Shown: piece after piece, positions 52,995 through 61,854 of the stretch
How the letters are laid out: the number at the start of each line of letters is the position of its first letter
Numbering within the stretch: the first letter of the stretch is position 1
From: a bacterium
GTDB taxonomy: Bacteria; Chloroflexota; Anaerolineae; Caldilineales; Caldilineaceae
Assembly: GCA_016124945.1 (NCBI GenBank)
Contig: WGMT01000014.1
Location: 27,576 to 91,575 of the forward strand
Length of the DNA: 64,000 nt
Direction: 5' to 3'
Notes under the pieces: model-generated
Database searches by the model: none
Told to the model about the DNA's origin: nothing
The model's input: only the letters and a program-made list of their open reading frames with translations
Program-made: the position numbers and the translations under genes

Positions 52995-53825
52995 CTACGT
53001 ACAATGTGTGCTGGATGGGGGAACGACATGAACATGAATTCCTAAAGCGCGCAGATGGCTCAGATCGTCCTGCGGAATCTGATCATCGGTGACAACTTCG
53101 TGTACGGCGGACAGGGGCACAACCGGCAGCAACGAACGGACGCCAAACTTACTGCTGTCGAGCAAGAGGACGATGCGCGCCGCGCTGGCCGCCATGGCTC
53201 GCTTCACTTGAATCTCCAGCGGGCTGGGATCTGTAATCCCTTCAGGGAAACTAAGACCTGTCGCGCCGAGAAAGAAGGTGTGAGCATTCAAATTATCAAA
53301 AAAACGCTCCGCCTGTGGTCCCACAAACGTATGGGCCGGTTCACGTAAAATCCCACCGCAACTCATCACCGTCATGGTCGAGAGGCGATTCATCGTTTCT
53401 AGAATCGTCTGCACCCCATTGGTAACAATTGTTAGATTGCGTTGGGTGAGGTACTTCGTGATGGCCGCCACAGTTGTACCGGCGTCTAAAATGAGGATCT
53501 CATTGTCGTGGACGAGTTGGCGGGCGGCATAACAGGCGATGGCCTCTTTTTGGCGGCTACGCACTCTCTGTTTGCTAAAGTAAGCAGGTTCCGGTTCCGC
53601 TGCCGCTTCCGGCTGAATTGCCCCACCCCGCACACGTTGCACCTTCCCATCCTCTTCCAGCAACGCAATATCGCGCCAGATTGTCATATAAGAGACGTCG
53701 AAGCGTGCAGCCAATTCTTCTGTGTTGACGACTCCTTCTTGCCGAATCATCTGACGGATCAATGTCCGTCTTTGCTCGGGCAAAATCTTAGACCTGTTCT
53801 CTATTTCATTTGCCTTCATATTCAT
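52995..53825 (-). CDS. DeoR-family transcriptional regulator
   Basis: A 276-residue sugar-type regulator: ILPEQRRTLIRQMIRQEGVV, helix-turn-helix TEELAARFDVSYMTIWRDIA, VQRVRGGAIQPEA, then the ISOCOT-like effector domain with ILILDAGTTVAAITKYL, LTIVTNGVQTILETM, TFFLGATGLSFPEGITDP and VLLLDSSKFGVRSL. DeoR repressors typically respond to phosphorylated sugars. It is divergent from the sugar-isomerase operon and probably controls it. A 15-nt duplication near its start gives two possible ATG codons. Confidence 0.92.
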   Translation of the reverse strand: MNMKANEIENRSKILPEQRRTLIRQMIRQEGVVNTEELAARFDVSYMTIWRDIALLEEDGKVQRVRGGAIQPEAAAEPEPAYFSKQRVRSRQKEAIACYAARQLVHDNEILILDAGTTVAAITKYLTQRNLTIVTNGVQTILETMNRLSTMTVMSCGGILREPAHTFVGPQAERFFDNLNAHTFFLGATGLSFPEGITDPSPLEIQVKRAMAASAARIVLLLDSSKFGVRSLLPVVPLSAVHEVVTDDQIPQDDLSHLRALGIHVHVVPPSSTHCT

Positions 53826-53888
53826 TTGCCTTCATACATCCTCTTTAACCATTTGTTGCTGGAAAACCTGATCTATTTGAGCCTGACA

Positions 53889-53997
53889 AGTTTATCAGCC
53901 ATACCATTGCGTGTCAACGAATATAACATATTTTAACATTTTTGTGTTGTGTTATGGTGTTTTTGTGGTTGACATCTGCTATTTTATGCAGTATCTT
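53889..53997. promoter_or_regulatory. Divergent promoters with an intervening inverted operator
   Basis: Leftward: TTGACA (53912-53917), 17 nt, TAAACT (53889-53894). Rightward: TTGACA (53969-53974), 17 nt, TATCTT (53992-53997). Between them ATAACA (53923-53928) and TGTTAT (53950-53955) form an inverted repeat, with an inner TTAACA/GTGTT pair. A DeoR dimer or tetramer could bind here and control both directions. Confidence 0.65.
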
Positions 53998-54049
53998 GAT
54001 GCAAATCCCAACATTTATCCTTTCTTCTTTCCTTACAATTAAACCTATC

Positions 54050-54640
54050 ATGATCCCAAATGCTGCAAGTCTGCACTCAGCTTTCGATCCTGTTATGGGG
54101 ACCCTTTCCGGTGGTTCGCCAACAGAACGTCGCCTGAGCGATATGTCCGGCTACTATGCCGATACAAAGGCATTCGATTCGCTGCTTGCCCAAGGAGACG
54201 CACTCCATTATGCCGTCTCCGCTGTTGCGCCGGCAGAAGGTGAGGGTGCCCTGCACTACGCCATCGGCAACCTGCTGCCAGGACGAGTCGGGCGCGAATA
54301 CTTCATGACCAAAGGCCATTTCCACGCCTGGCGCGCCGCCGGCGAATACTACATCGGCCTTAGCGGCGAAGGCGTGATGCTGCTGGAAAGTGAAGACGGC
54401 ACCGAGAGCCTACTGCTACCTTTGACCGCCAATGCCGCCGTCTACGTGCCGGGCTATACGGCCCACCGCACCATCAACACCGGGGACGTCCCCCTGATCT
54501 ACCTGGGAATCTATCCTGCCCAGGCCGGCCATGATTACGGTGCCATTGCCGAGCGCAACTTCCGTCATGTGGTGGTAGACGTTGACGGCAAACCTGTGAT
54601 GATGGCGCGTGAAGCGTATATGGGTTCAGGCATGTTCTAA
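54050..54640 (+). CDS. Cupin-type glucose-6-phosphate isomerase (archaeal-type PGI)
   Basis: A 196-residue single-cupin isomerase of the archaeal PGI family (Pfam GPI). LLPGRVGREYFMTKGHFHAW and AGEYYIGLSGEGVMLLESED carry the metal ligands (HxH, Glu), and AAVYVPGYTAHRTINTG has the last His. It interconverts glucose-6-phosphate and fructose-6-phosphate. The ATG at 54050 gives the family length; upstream in-frame codons are AT-rich promoter DNA. The family is uncommon in bacteria and is the first gene of the divergent sugar operon. Confidence 0.88.
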   Translation: MIPNAASLHSAFDPVMGTLSGGSPTERRLSDMSGYYADTKAFDSLLAQGDALHYAVSAVAPAEGEGALHYAIGNLLPGRVGREYFMTKGHFHAWRAAGEYYIGLSGEGVMLLESEDGTESLLLPLTANAAVYVPGYTAHRTINTGDVPLIYLGIYPAQAGHDYGAIAERNFRHVVVDVDGKPVMMAREAYMGSGMF

Positions 54641-54717
54641 TCGGTGGCCCCGTCAGTGCCTGATCCGCTGACCCGCCGCAAACCAACTCGTCACCCGCCC
54701 ACCCCAAAGGTTGTGCC

Positions 54718-55110
54718 ATGACCAACTATGTCACCAAACCTATCCCCGCCGAGAAGCCCGAGGTTGACTACGTCGTGCGCCCGTGGGGATCGTTTAAGCA
54801 GTACGCTCACAATCAAGAGGTGACGGTGAGCCTGATGATCGTCACCGCGGATCAGCGATTGAGTCTGCAATCCCACACAGGACGCGCCGAACTGTGGATC
54901 GTCCTCGACGACGGGGCCGCCGTGCAGGTGGGCGATGAAATCCTCCACCCCGCTGCCGGTGACGAAATCTGGATCCCGGCCAACAGTCGCCATCGCCTCA
55001 GCAGCACCGGGCCGACCGTGCGTGTGCTCGAAGTGGCCTTCGGCAACTGGCAACAGGCCGACATCACTCGCTACGACGATGATTACGCCCGCTCGGCGGA
55101 GGGAGAATGA
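54718..55110 (+). CDS. Cupin mannose-6-phosphate isomerase (type II-like)
   Basis: A 130-residue cupin: VDYVVRPWGSFKQYAHNQEV, SLQSHTGRAELWIVLDDGAA, DEIWIPANSRHRLSSTG. It resembles the C-terminal isomerase domain of ManC-type bifunctional enzymes, without the guanylyltransferase part. It may isomerise mannose-6-phosphate and fructose-6-phosphate, or another sugar phosphate. The stop overlaps the next start (ATGA). Confidence 0.85.
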   Translation: MTNYVTKPIPAEKPEVDYVVRPWGSFKQYAHNQEVTVSLMIVTADQRLSLQSHTGRAELWIVLDDGAAVQVGDEILHPAAGDEIWIPANSRHRLSSTGPTVRVLEVAFGNWQQADITRYDDDYARSAEGE

Positions 55111-56891
55111 TGCTGCCCAACACCTGGCGCAAGACCACACAAGATCTGGCCCCGTCCGTCCATACGGCAACGGAGACAGGCGCTTATGATCTTTATCCCG
55201 GCTTTTCGGTCGGCGACGGTAAGATCCACGCCGGTTTCCAATCCCTGGCCGAACGGCTGTGCAGTGAGCAGGTTGTGGTTGTAGATGGCTTCATCGGCGT
55301 CTTTTGGGAGCAATTTCGCGCTGAATTTGATTCTGCGTTGAAGGCTGTGGGCGTTTCGCCTGATTGGGTGAACGTCGCCGACGCCATGATGTCGCCCACA
55401 TCAATTGAAGAGATGATCACCCCATTTCTGGGCGGCGATGATCCGATTTTCGGCACGCGCTACACCGGGACACTGCGCGACTTCTTCGACGCCGAAAAGC
55501 TGGCAACGCTGCAACCGTCACCGGGGCAGTTGACCGTCCTCTACGGCTGTGGCGCAGCAGTGGCCGGCTGGCACGGAACGCTTGTCTACGTGGACTTGCC
55601 CAAGAATGAGCTTCAGTTCCGCGCGCGCGCAGAGAGCGTCACCAATTTGGGCGCTCTGCAACCCTTCTCGGCAAAGGCGATGTACAAACGCTATTACTTT
55701 GTCGATTGGCCTGTCCTCAACGCACATAAAGCAACGCTGCTGCCCAAAGTCGACATCCTGGTAGACGGACAGCGCCCCGAAGAACCGCTATGGATGGCCG
55801 GCCACGATCTGCGCGCCGCATTGACGCTGATGAGCCGCAACTTTTTTCGTGTGCGCCCCTGGTTTGAGCCGGGCGCGTGGGGCGGCCAGTGGATCAAAGA
55901 GAAGATCCCCCAACTGCCCCAAAACGCCGTCAACTACGCCTGGTCGTTTGAGTTGATCGTCCCCGAGAACGGGTTGATGTTCGAGAGCGATGGACGGCTG
56001 CTGGAAGTTTCGTTCGACATGCTCATGTTTCATGATCACCGGGCAGTGCTGGGTGAGAGCGCCAAGGCGTTCAAGTACGAATTCCCCATCCGCTTCGACT
56101 TTCTCGACACTTTCGACGGCGGCAACCTGTCGGTGCAATGTCATCCGCGGCCCGACTTCATTCGCCGTGAGTTCGGCGAAACCTTCACCCAGGACGAGAC
56201 CTACTACATCCTCGATGCAACGCCCGATGCACGGATCTACCTGGGTTTTCAGGAGGGCATCGATACTGTCGCATTTCGGCAGGCGTTGGAGGAAAGCCAG
56301 GCCAGGGCGCAGGCCATTGAGATAGAGCGCTATGTACAAGATTTTCCGGCGAACAAACATGGGCTCTTCCTGATCCCGCATGGCACCGTCCACTGTTCGG
56401 GGAAAGACGTAATGGTGCTGGAAATCAGCGCCACGCCCTACATCTTCACCTTCAAAATGTACGACTGGATGCGCCTGGATCTGGACGGCAAGCCGCGGCC
56501 CATCAACATCGACCGTGCCTTTGCCAACCTCAATTTCAGCCGTCAGGGCCCCCGCGTTGAGGACGAACTGATCTCGAAGCCTACCGTCATTGCCCACGGC
56601 GACGACTGGCAGCTCGTCCACCTGCCCACCCATGCCGACCACTTCTACGACGTGCACCGTTTCGAGTTCGACAGTCGCGTCGAAGCTGAAACCGGTGGCT
56701 CGTGTCATGTGATGAGCCTGGTCGAGGGGACGTCGATTCTTTTGGAGACGGCAGAGGGCATGCGTCAGCGCTTCAACTATGCCGAAACCTTTGTCGTCCC
56801 TGCGGCGGCGGGGCGTTACCGGCTGATCAACGAGGGCGAAGGCAGGGCGATGGTGATAAAGGCGTTCGTGAAATCGTCATTTGTGTTGTAA
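55107..56891 (+). CDS. Class I mannose-6-phosphate isomerase-related protein with N-terminal domain
   Basis: A 594-residue protein. The central and C-terminal parts resemble class I phosphomannose isomerase (FEPGAWGGQWIKEKIPQLPQ, SVQCHPRPDFIRREFGETFT, YILDATPDARIYLGFQEG, LFLIPHGTVHCSGKDVMVLE). The 5'-domain (about residues 55-200; VVVDGFIGVFWEQFRAEFDS, LTVLYGCGAAVAGWHGTLVY) recalls nucleoside kinase-type folds without an obvious Walker A. ATG 55107 overlaps the previous stop. Three sugar isomerases in a row suggest a sugar not fully described here. Confidence 0.75.
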   Translation: MMLPNTWRKTTQDLAPSVHTATETGAYDLYPGFSVGDGKIHAGFQSLAERLCSEQVVVVDGFIGVFWEQFRAEFDSALKAVGVSPDWVNVADAMMSPTSIEEMITPFLGGDDPIFGTRYTGTLRDFFDAEKLATLQPSPGQLTVLYGCGAAVAGWHGTLVYVDLPKNELQFRARAESVTNLGALQPFSAKAMYKRYYFVDWPVLNAHKATLLPKVDILVDGQRPEEPLWMAGHDLRAALTLMSRNFFRVRPWFEPGAWGGQWIKEKIPQLPQNAVNYAWSFELIVPENGLMFESDGRLLEVSFDMLMFHDHRAVLGESAKAFKYEFPIRFDFLDTFDGGNLSVQCHPRPDFIRREFGETFTQDETYYILDATPDARIYLGFQEGIDTVAFRQALEESQARAQAIEIERYVQDFPANKHGLFLIPHGTVHCSGKDVMVLEISATPYIFTFKMYDWMRLDLDGKPRPINIDRAFANLNFSRQGPRVEDELISKPTVIAHGDDWQLVHLPTHADHFYDVHRFEFDSRVEAETGGSCHVMSLVEGTSILLETAEGMRQRFNYAETFVVPAAAGRYRLINEGEGRAMVIKAFVKSSFVL

Positions 56892-56904
56892 GCGCGGAGC
56901 CGCT

Positions 56905-57876
56905 ATGCAAATTGTACTCGGCATCGACGGCGGCGGCAGCAGCACCCGCGCCGTGATCCTCGACGGTGAGGGCAACCTGCTTGGCAGTGGACAGGGTGGC
57001 CCGTCCAACTACAACTCTGTTGGGTTGGCCCAGGCGCAGCTCCATGTGGCCGAAGCCGTAGACGCCGCCCGCCGTCAGGCTGGATTGGATCAACGCCCAT
57101 TCGATGCCGCCTTTTTCGGCATGGCCGGCGTTGTTTCGCCGCTAGACCATGAGCGGATTCGTTCGATTGCCGTCAACCTGAATCTGGCGTCGGCGGAGCG
57201 TACCGGCGTTGATCACGATTGTCGTATCGCCCTGGCCGGCGGCCTCAGTGGACGCCCCGGCATCGTCCAAATCGCGGGGACAGGCTCTTCCACCTTCGGC
57301 GTCAATGCCCAGGGCGAAGGCTGGCGCAGCGGCGGTTGGGGGCACCTGATCTCAGACGAAGGCAGCGGCTACTGGTTGGGCATCCAGGCGATGCAGGCCG
57401 CCGTCGCCGCCTATGACGGTCGCCTGCCTGCCACGCTGTTGGAAAAAAGTGTGCTCGACTTCCTCCAACTCAAAGAGATGAACGACATCTTCCAGCCACT
57501 CTACGTGAACCCGTTGGAGAAGCATGAGATTGCCCGACTGGCTCCACTGGTGTTACACGCCGCCGAGGAAGGCGACGCCGTGGCGTTGCAACTGTTGGCG
57601 CGTGGCGTCGATCTGCTGGCCGACTGTGTGGCCGCCGTGGCCCACCGTCTGCGCATGGACGCCGACACCGTCGAGATCGTCCTTGTGGGCGGACTCTTTC
57701 AGGCGGGAGATCTCTTCGTCAAGCCCTTTGCCGAGGCCGTCGCCAAACATCTGCCATCCTTTCGCCTGTTCTGGCCCGAACTTTCGCCGACCCTGGGCGC
57801 GGGCGTCCTGGCGCTGGAGATGATCGGTGTGAGGCCGTCGGCGGAGACACTGAAGAGATTGACGATTTTCGATTGA
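56905..57876 (+). CDS. BadF/BadG-type ATPase, N-acetylglucosamine kinase-like
   Basis: A 323-residue ASKHA kinase. VLGIDGGGSSTRAVILDGEG is the phosphate-1 loop, GVDHDCRIALAGGLSG the catalytic Asp region, GRPGIVQIAGTGSSTFGVNA the phosphate-2 loop and VEIVLVGGLFQAGDLF the adenosine site. Members phosphorylate N-acetylglucosamine, glucosamine or related sugars. ATG 56905 follows the previous stop by 14 nt. The final codons (LTIFD and stop) lie in a 14-bp tandem repeat. Confidence 0.88.
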   Translation: MQIVLGIDGGGSSTRAVILDGEGNLLGSGQGGPSNYNSVGLAQAQLHVAEAVDAARRQAGLDQRPFDAAFFGMAGVVSPLDHERIRSIAVNLNLASAERTGVDHDCRIALAGGLSGRPGIVQIAGTGSSTFGVNAQGEGWRSGGWGHLISDEGSGYWLGIQAMQAAVAAYDGRLPATLLEKSVLDFLQLKEMNDIFQPLYVNPLEKHEIARLAPLVLHAAEEGDAVALQLLARGVDLLADCVAAVAHRLRMDADTVEIVLVGGLFQAGDLFVKPFAEAVAKHLPSFRLFWPELSPTLGAGVLALEMIGVRPSAETLKRLTIFD

Positions 57877-57986
57877 CGATTTTCGATTGACGATTTTCGA
57901 TTGACGATTTTCGATTGACGATTTTCGATTGACGATTTTCGATTGACGATTTTCGATTGACGATTTTCGATTGACGATTTTCGATT
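57857..57986. repeat. 14-bp tandem repeat, about nine copies
   Basis: The unit GATTGACGATTTTC (two heptamers) is repeated about nine times with almost no divergence. It begins inside the kinase gene and provides its stop codon. Copy number could vary between strains. Confidence 0.92.
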
Positions 57987-58043
57987 GTAACCCCTACTGT
58001 CGATTGACGATTCTAGGTACACATCGCACTTTGCCGAGGAACC

Positions 58044-60251
58044 ATGCCAACTTCCCGCACAATTGACTTCCGCTACGCGCCGCCCGACCGCTGGACGGCG
58101 ATCTGCTTCCCAGACGATCCGCACAAGTCGCTGGTGCGCGAGGACGGGGCGCTGCTCTACGGTTTTCACGACCGCACCTTCGATAGCTGGCGTTTTGGCC
58201 GTGTGTTGGAGTTCCGTCTGCGCTCCGCACAAGGACCTATCTCGATTGACCAGCAGACGGAAAGCGCCAAAATCCCCGTGGTGGTGACCACCCTCACCTA
58301 CCCCAAAGCCACGTTGACGCTACACGCCTTTGGTCACCGCGACGAACAGGGACGGCGCACCGATGTGGTGTTGTGGACGGCGAAGGTTCACGACGACGTG
58401 GACGAATTCCTTACGCTCTTTAAGATCGACGCCTACGAACTGGCAACCGTCTTCACGGGGCGATCCTATGCGCCGGCCAATGCCATTTTTGCAGCGCCCC
58501 ATGATCGGGACATCCCCGCAGGCGATTTCTTTGAGAAGCAGAGCACCTATCAGGTGGAAGATCCCAACGTGTCGCCGCCGGGGCCGATTGCCTTTGTCTC
58601 CAGCCCGCAGCCACTCATTTCGGCGCACCCTGAGGGATTCCGCCCCTGCTCGTCACTGGGCATCGAACCGGTGATCCTGCGCGGCGGCCAGGAGATCGGC
58701 GGCGCGGTCATCGTGCCTGTGGATCACGAAGCGTACACCAAGCTGGATTACGCCTGGGCACAGCAGTCGTTGACCGAGACGCGCCGTTACTGGCAGGATC
58801 TGCCCGTCCCCGCGCTGACGATCCAGGTGCCCGACGCCGCGGTGACCGACATGATCGTCGCCTGCGCCCGCAACATCCTTCAGGCGCGGGAGATCAAGAA
58901 CGGCGTCCCCGAATTTCAGGTCGGCCCCACCATTTATCGCAATCTTTTTGTGGTGGACGGTCATTTTCTGTTGGAGTGCGCCCAATACCTGGGCTATGCC
59001 GACGAAGCCTTCGCCGGGCTGGATGCGCTGTTGCGCCGTGTGCGCCCGAATGGGGCCATCGCCCAGATGGAATTCCACCGCAAAGAGACGGGCATCGCCC
59101 TCGCCACCCTGGTGCGCCAGTGCGAGTTGATGGGCCGTGAGGATCACCTGCACGAACTCTGGCCTACGATTCAGAACGCCATCGCTTACATCGAGTCTAT
59201 GCGCGAGGAAGCCGCCACCCTGCCCGAGGACGCGCCCAACTACCGGCTCCTGCCCGACACCTACGCCGACGGCGGCATCGGCGGCAAACGCGCCGAATAT
59301 ACCACCGTCTTCTGGACGCTGGTGGGGCTGAAGTGGATCGCCGACTCTGCCCGTCGCCTGGGTCAAAGTGCAGATGCGGACCGCGCGCAGGTCGCCTTCA
59401 ACGATCTCATGGCCGACTTCCGCCGCTGTTTTGCCCGCGACCGCCGCGTCCTCGAAGACGGTACGCCTTACAGCCCAATGTGGATGTCGGGCAGCGGCGC
59501 GCACCACTGGATCACCGATTACCCGCTTGAAGTTGCCCGTCACCATCACCTGCGCCCGCAGTCGGGGACATGGGCGATCAACAACGCCATCTATCCTGGC
59601 GAAATCTTCGGCCCCGACGATCCCATCGTGCGCGAGCAGTTGGCGCTCTACGATAAGATCGACGACGCCGAAGGCACGCCCGCCGAAACCGGTTGGCTCC
59701 CCTACAACTGCCTGTGGGGCTACGACGCCTCTTTTTCGGCCCACGCCTGGCTCTACGCCGGTCGGCCTGATAAGGCGGTGGACTATCTCTACGCCTTCGC
59801 CAACCATGCCTCCCCTACTCGAGTTTGGCGCGAGGAACAGTCGATTACGGATACAGACAACCGCCAGATCTGCGGCGACATGCCCCACAACTGGGCGTCC
59901 GCCGAATTCATCCGGCTGGTGCGCAACCTGCTGGTGATGGAACGGGGCGAAACGCTGGCGCTGCTGCCTGGCCTGCCCGCCGAGTGGATCTATCCTGGCG
60001 CGGTACTCACCCTGGAAAAGACACCCACCCGCTTCGGCCCACTGACGCTGCGGCTGCACGTCCACGAGGACGGGCGCTTCGAGATCAACGTCGTCACCGA
60101 TCCCGGTTGGCAGCGCAAACCGGCGGCGGTGTCGCTTCACCTGCCCCCTGGCGCAACAGTGGACGGCGCAGGTGTCACCGTGAGCGGGGCGGGCGTGGTC
60201 AGCTTTCCCTGGCAGGCCGAAATAAGCCTGCAAGGACGATTCACAATGTAG
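58044..60251 (+). CDS. Six-hairpin glycosidase-like protein (amylo-alpha-1,6-glucosidase/GH63-like)
   Basis: A 735-residue protein with an N-terminal beta-sandwich-type region (DFRYAPPDRWTAICFPDDPH, SLVREDGALLYGFHDRTFDS) and an (alpha/alpha)6-barrel-like part: NILQAREIKNGVPEFQVGPT, RNLFVVDGHFLLECAQYLGY, YTTVFWTLVGLKWIADSA, MPHNWASAEFIRLVRNLLVM. It has no export signal, so it acts in the cytoplasm. The acids in VVDGHF and the MPHNWASAEF segment could be catalytic. It sits next to the kinase and sugar transporter, so it probably hydrolyses an imported oligosaccharide. Substrate not assigned. Confidence 0.8.
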   Translation: MPTSRTIDFRYAPPDRWTAICFPDDPHKSLVREDGALLYGFHDRTFDSWRFGRVLEFRLRSAQGPISIDQQTESAKIPVVVTTLTYPKATLTLHAFGHRDEQGRRTDVVLWTAKVHDDVDEFLTLFKIDAYELATVFTGRSYAPANAIFAAPHDRDIPAGDFFEKQSTYQVEDPNVSPPGPIAFVSSPQPLISAHPEGFRPCSSLGIEPVILRGGQEIGGAVIVPVDHEAYTKLDYAWAQQSLTETRRYWQDLPVPALTIQVPDAAVTDMIVACARNILQAREIKNGVPEFQVGPTIYRNLFVVDGHFLLECAQYLGYADEAFAGLDALLRRVRPNGAIAQMEFHRKETGIALATLVRQCELMGREDHLHELWPTIQNAIAYIESMREEAATLPEDAPNYRLLPDTYADGGIGGKRAEYTTVFWTLVGLKWIADSARRLGQSADADRAQVAFNDLMADFRRCFARDRRVLEDGTPYSPMWMSGSGAHHWITDYPLEVARHHHLRPQSGTWAINNAIYPGEIFGPDDPIVREQLALYDKIDDAEGTPAETGWLPYNCLWGYDASFSAHAWLYAGRPDKAVDYLYAFANHASPTRVWREEQSITDTDNRQICGDMPHNWASAEFIRLVRNLLVMERGETLALLPGLPAEWIYPGAVLTLEKTPTRFGPLTLRLHVHEDGRFEINVVTDPGWQRKPAAVSLHLPPGATVDGAGVTVSGAGVVSFPWQAEISLQGRFTM

Positions 60252-60340
60252 GTACGGTTATCCGGTCAGCACCCCCATCTGACGTTTGATAACGATTTCT
60301 TCGTTGACCCATCATGTTGATTTTCAAGAGGAGGGAAAGG

Positions 60341-61693
60341 ATGAAGATGAAACAGTTAGCACGTTTGTCTTTCTTGATGGCGCTGTTGATGTTGATCAGC
60401 GCCTGTGTGATGCCGGCGGCACCCGCACCGAGCGGGGAGAGCAGCGGCGGCGAAAGCGCCAGCGGCGCAAGCGCCGAAGCGCAACAGATCGAACTGCTCT
60501 ACATGACGCACAACCATGCGCCTTCGATCCCGCTTAACGAGTCGATTATCGCCGAGTTCCAAGAGATGTACCCCAACGTCAAGATCACCTTCGACAACTC
60601 ACCGCACGACAACTTCGAGCAGAAGATCCTCACCGCCTTCGCCGGTGGTCAAGGACCGGACATCTTCTGGGCAGGTGACTGGATGGTGCCTCAGTTTGTC
60701 GACGCCGGGATCATCGCGCCGGTCGATCCCACTGCCTTCGGCGTCAACAGCGACGCAGAGTTCGTGGAACTCTTCGAGGCGGGTTCGTTGGATGCCTTCA
60801 CCGTGGACGGTCGCATCTACACCGGCGGCGTCTCCGAGTACAACACCTTCAGCCTGATCTACAACGTCGACGCTTTCACCGAAGCCGGCATCGAACTGCC
60901 TTCCAAGGATGAGCCGATGACCTGGGAAGAGTTGGCCGACATTGCCGCCGCGCTGGTGGTGGAAGAAGACGGCAAAATCGTGCGCACCGGCATCACCTGG
61001 CCGCCCAACACGCCGATCTGGACGGTGCTGATTGCGGAGCCGATGCTGCGTCAACTGGGTGGTGAACTGATCAACGCCGAAACCGGCATGCCCGACTTCA
61101 CGCAAGAGCCCATGGTGCAGGTGATGAATTACATGGCCGAACTGCGCAGCACCAACGCCATTGATCCGGCCACCTACACCAATCTGCTCCAGGATTTTGC
61201 CGCCGGTCGCTCCGCCATGATCATCGGTGGTCCTTGGGCCGCTAAGCCGTTGGGCGACATGAACCCCGATCTGAACTGGGAGACGGCGCCGCTGCCGCAG
61301 TTCAACGCCGCCGAAAACCGCGTCACCACCCTCTATTCTTGGGCCTGGTTCGTAGGCTCGCAGTCCACACCCGAAGAACAGAAGATGGCGTGGGAATTCG
61401 TCAACCTACTCACCAGCAAACAGCAAAATTGGTGGGACACCGTTGGCTACGTACAGGCGCGCAAGGGCGACATCGACGGCATGTCTCTGCCCGAGTACTA
61501 CGCCCAATCGGACGAGCGCCTGTCGGTGATCTTCAACGATTACCAGTACGGCAAATTCCAGTTCCAATCGTCGAAGTATTTTGAACTCTCCGACATCTGG
61601 ACCCGCGCCCTCTCTCGCGTCTGGACCGGTGAGGACATTATGACTGTCCTGGAGGAAGCACAGGCCCAAGCCGAATCGGCGATGCAGCCGTAG
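60341..61693 (+). CDS. Sugar ABC transporter substrate-binding lipoprotein (SBP_bac_1)
   Basis: A 450-residue family 1 sugar-binding protein. Lipoprotein signal MKMKQLARLSFLMALLMLIS leads to AC with Cys22, then a serine/glycine-rich linker and the family core (IELLYMTHNHAPSIPLNESI, FAGGQGPDIFWAGDWMVPQF, EPMTWEELADIAAALVVEED). GAGGAGG upstream supports ATG 60341. It delivers mono- or oligosaccharide to the two permeases downstream; no ATPase gene follows, as is common when an MsmK/MalK-type ATPase is shared. Confidence 0.93.
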   Translation: MKMKQLARLSFLMALLMLISACVMPAAPAPSGESSGGESASGASAEAQQIELLYMTHNHAPSIPLNESIIAEFQEMYPNVKITFDNSPHDNFEQKILTAFAGGQGPDIFWAGDWMVPQFVDAGIIAPVDPTAFGVNSDAEFVELFEAGSLDAFTVDGRIYTGGVSEYNTFSLIYNVDAFTEAGIELPSKDEPMTWEELADIAAALVVEEDGKIVRTGITWPPNTPIWTVLIAEPMLRQLGGELINAETGMPDFTQEPMVQVMNYMAELRSTNAIDPATYTNLLQDFAAGRSAMIIGGPWAAKPLGDMNPDLNWETAPLPQFNAAENRVTTLYSWAWFVGSQSTPEEQKMAWEFVNLLTSKQQNWWDTVGYVQARKGDIDGMSLPEYYAQSDERLSVIFNDYQYGKFQFQSSKYFELSDIWTRALSRVWTGEDIMTVLEEAQAQAESAMQP

Positions 61694-61850
61694 AGATCAG
61701 GGACTGAGGATCGGGGACTGGGGATCGGGGCGAGTTTCTGAAATCGCCTAATCGCTGTAACCAAGAGATTAGCGATTGGAGACTAGCGATTGTCTACACG
61801 ATCCCCAGTCCCAAATCCCCAGTCCCCCAATCCCCCCATCATTCCGAGGT
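61694..61850. repeat. Heptamer-repeat region with inverted ends
   Basis: GGGGACT and GGGGATC units (about 61708-61730) and the complementary AATCCCCAGTCCC (about 61813-61837) enclose CTGAAATCGCCTAATCGC (as at 19.2 kb) and a GATTAGCGATTG/GACTAGCGATTG pair. Confidence 0.65.
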
Positions 61851-61854
61851 GATC

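Noticed and set aside
57857..57986. Possible CRISPR array
   Set aside because: The 14-bp units are directly adjacent with no spacers; it is a simple tandem repeat.
57699..58232. Minus-strand frame with a KIVNRKSSIENRQS repeat
   Set aside because: It is a translation of the 14-bp tandem repeat and has no independent support.
58653..60233. A 526-codon minus-strand frame in the glycosidase gene
   Set aside because: Antisense to a well-formed 735-residue protein; no motif recognised.
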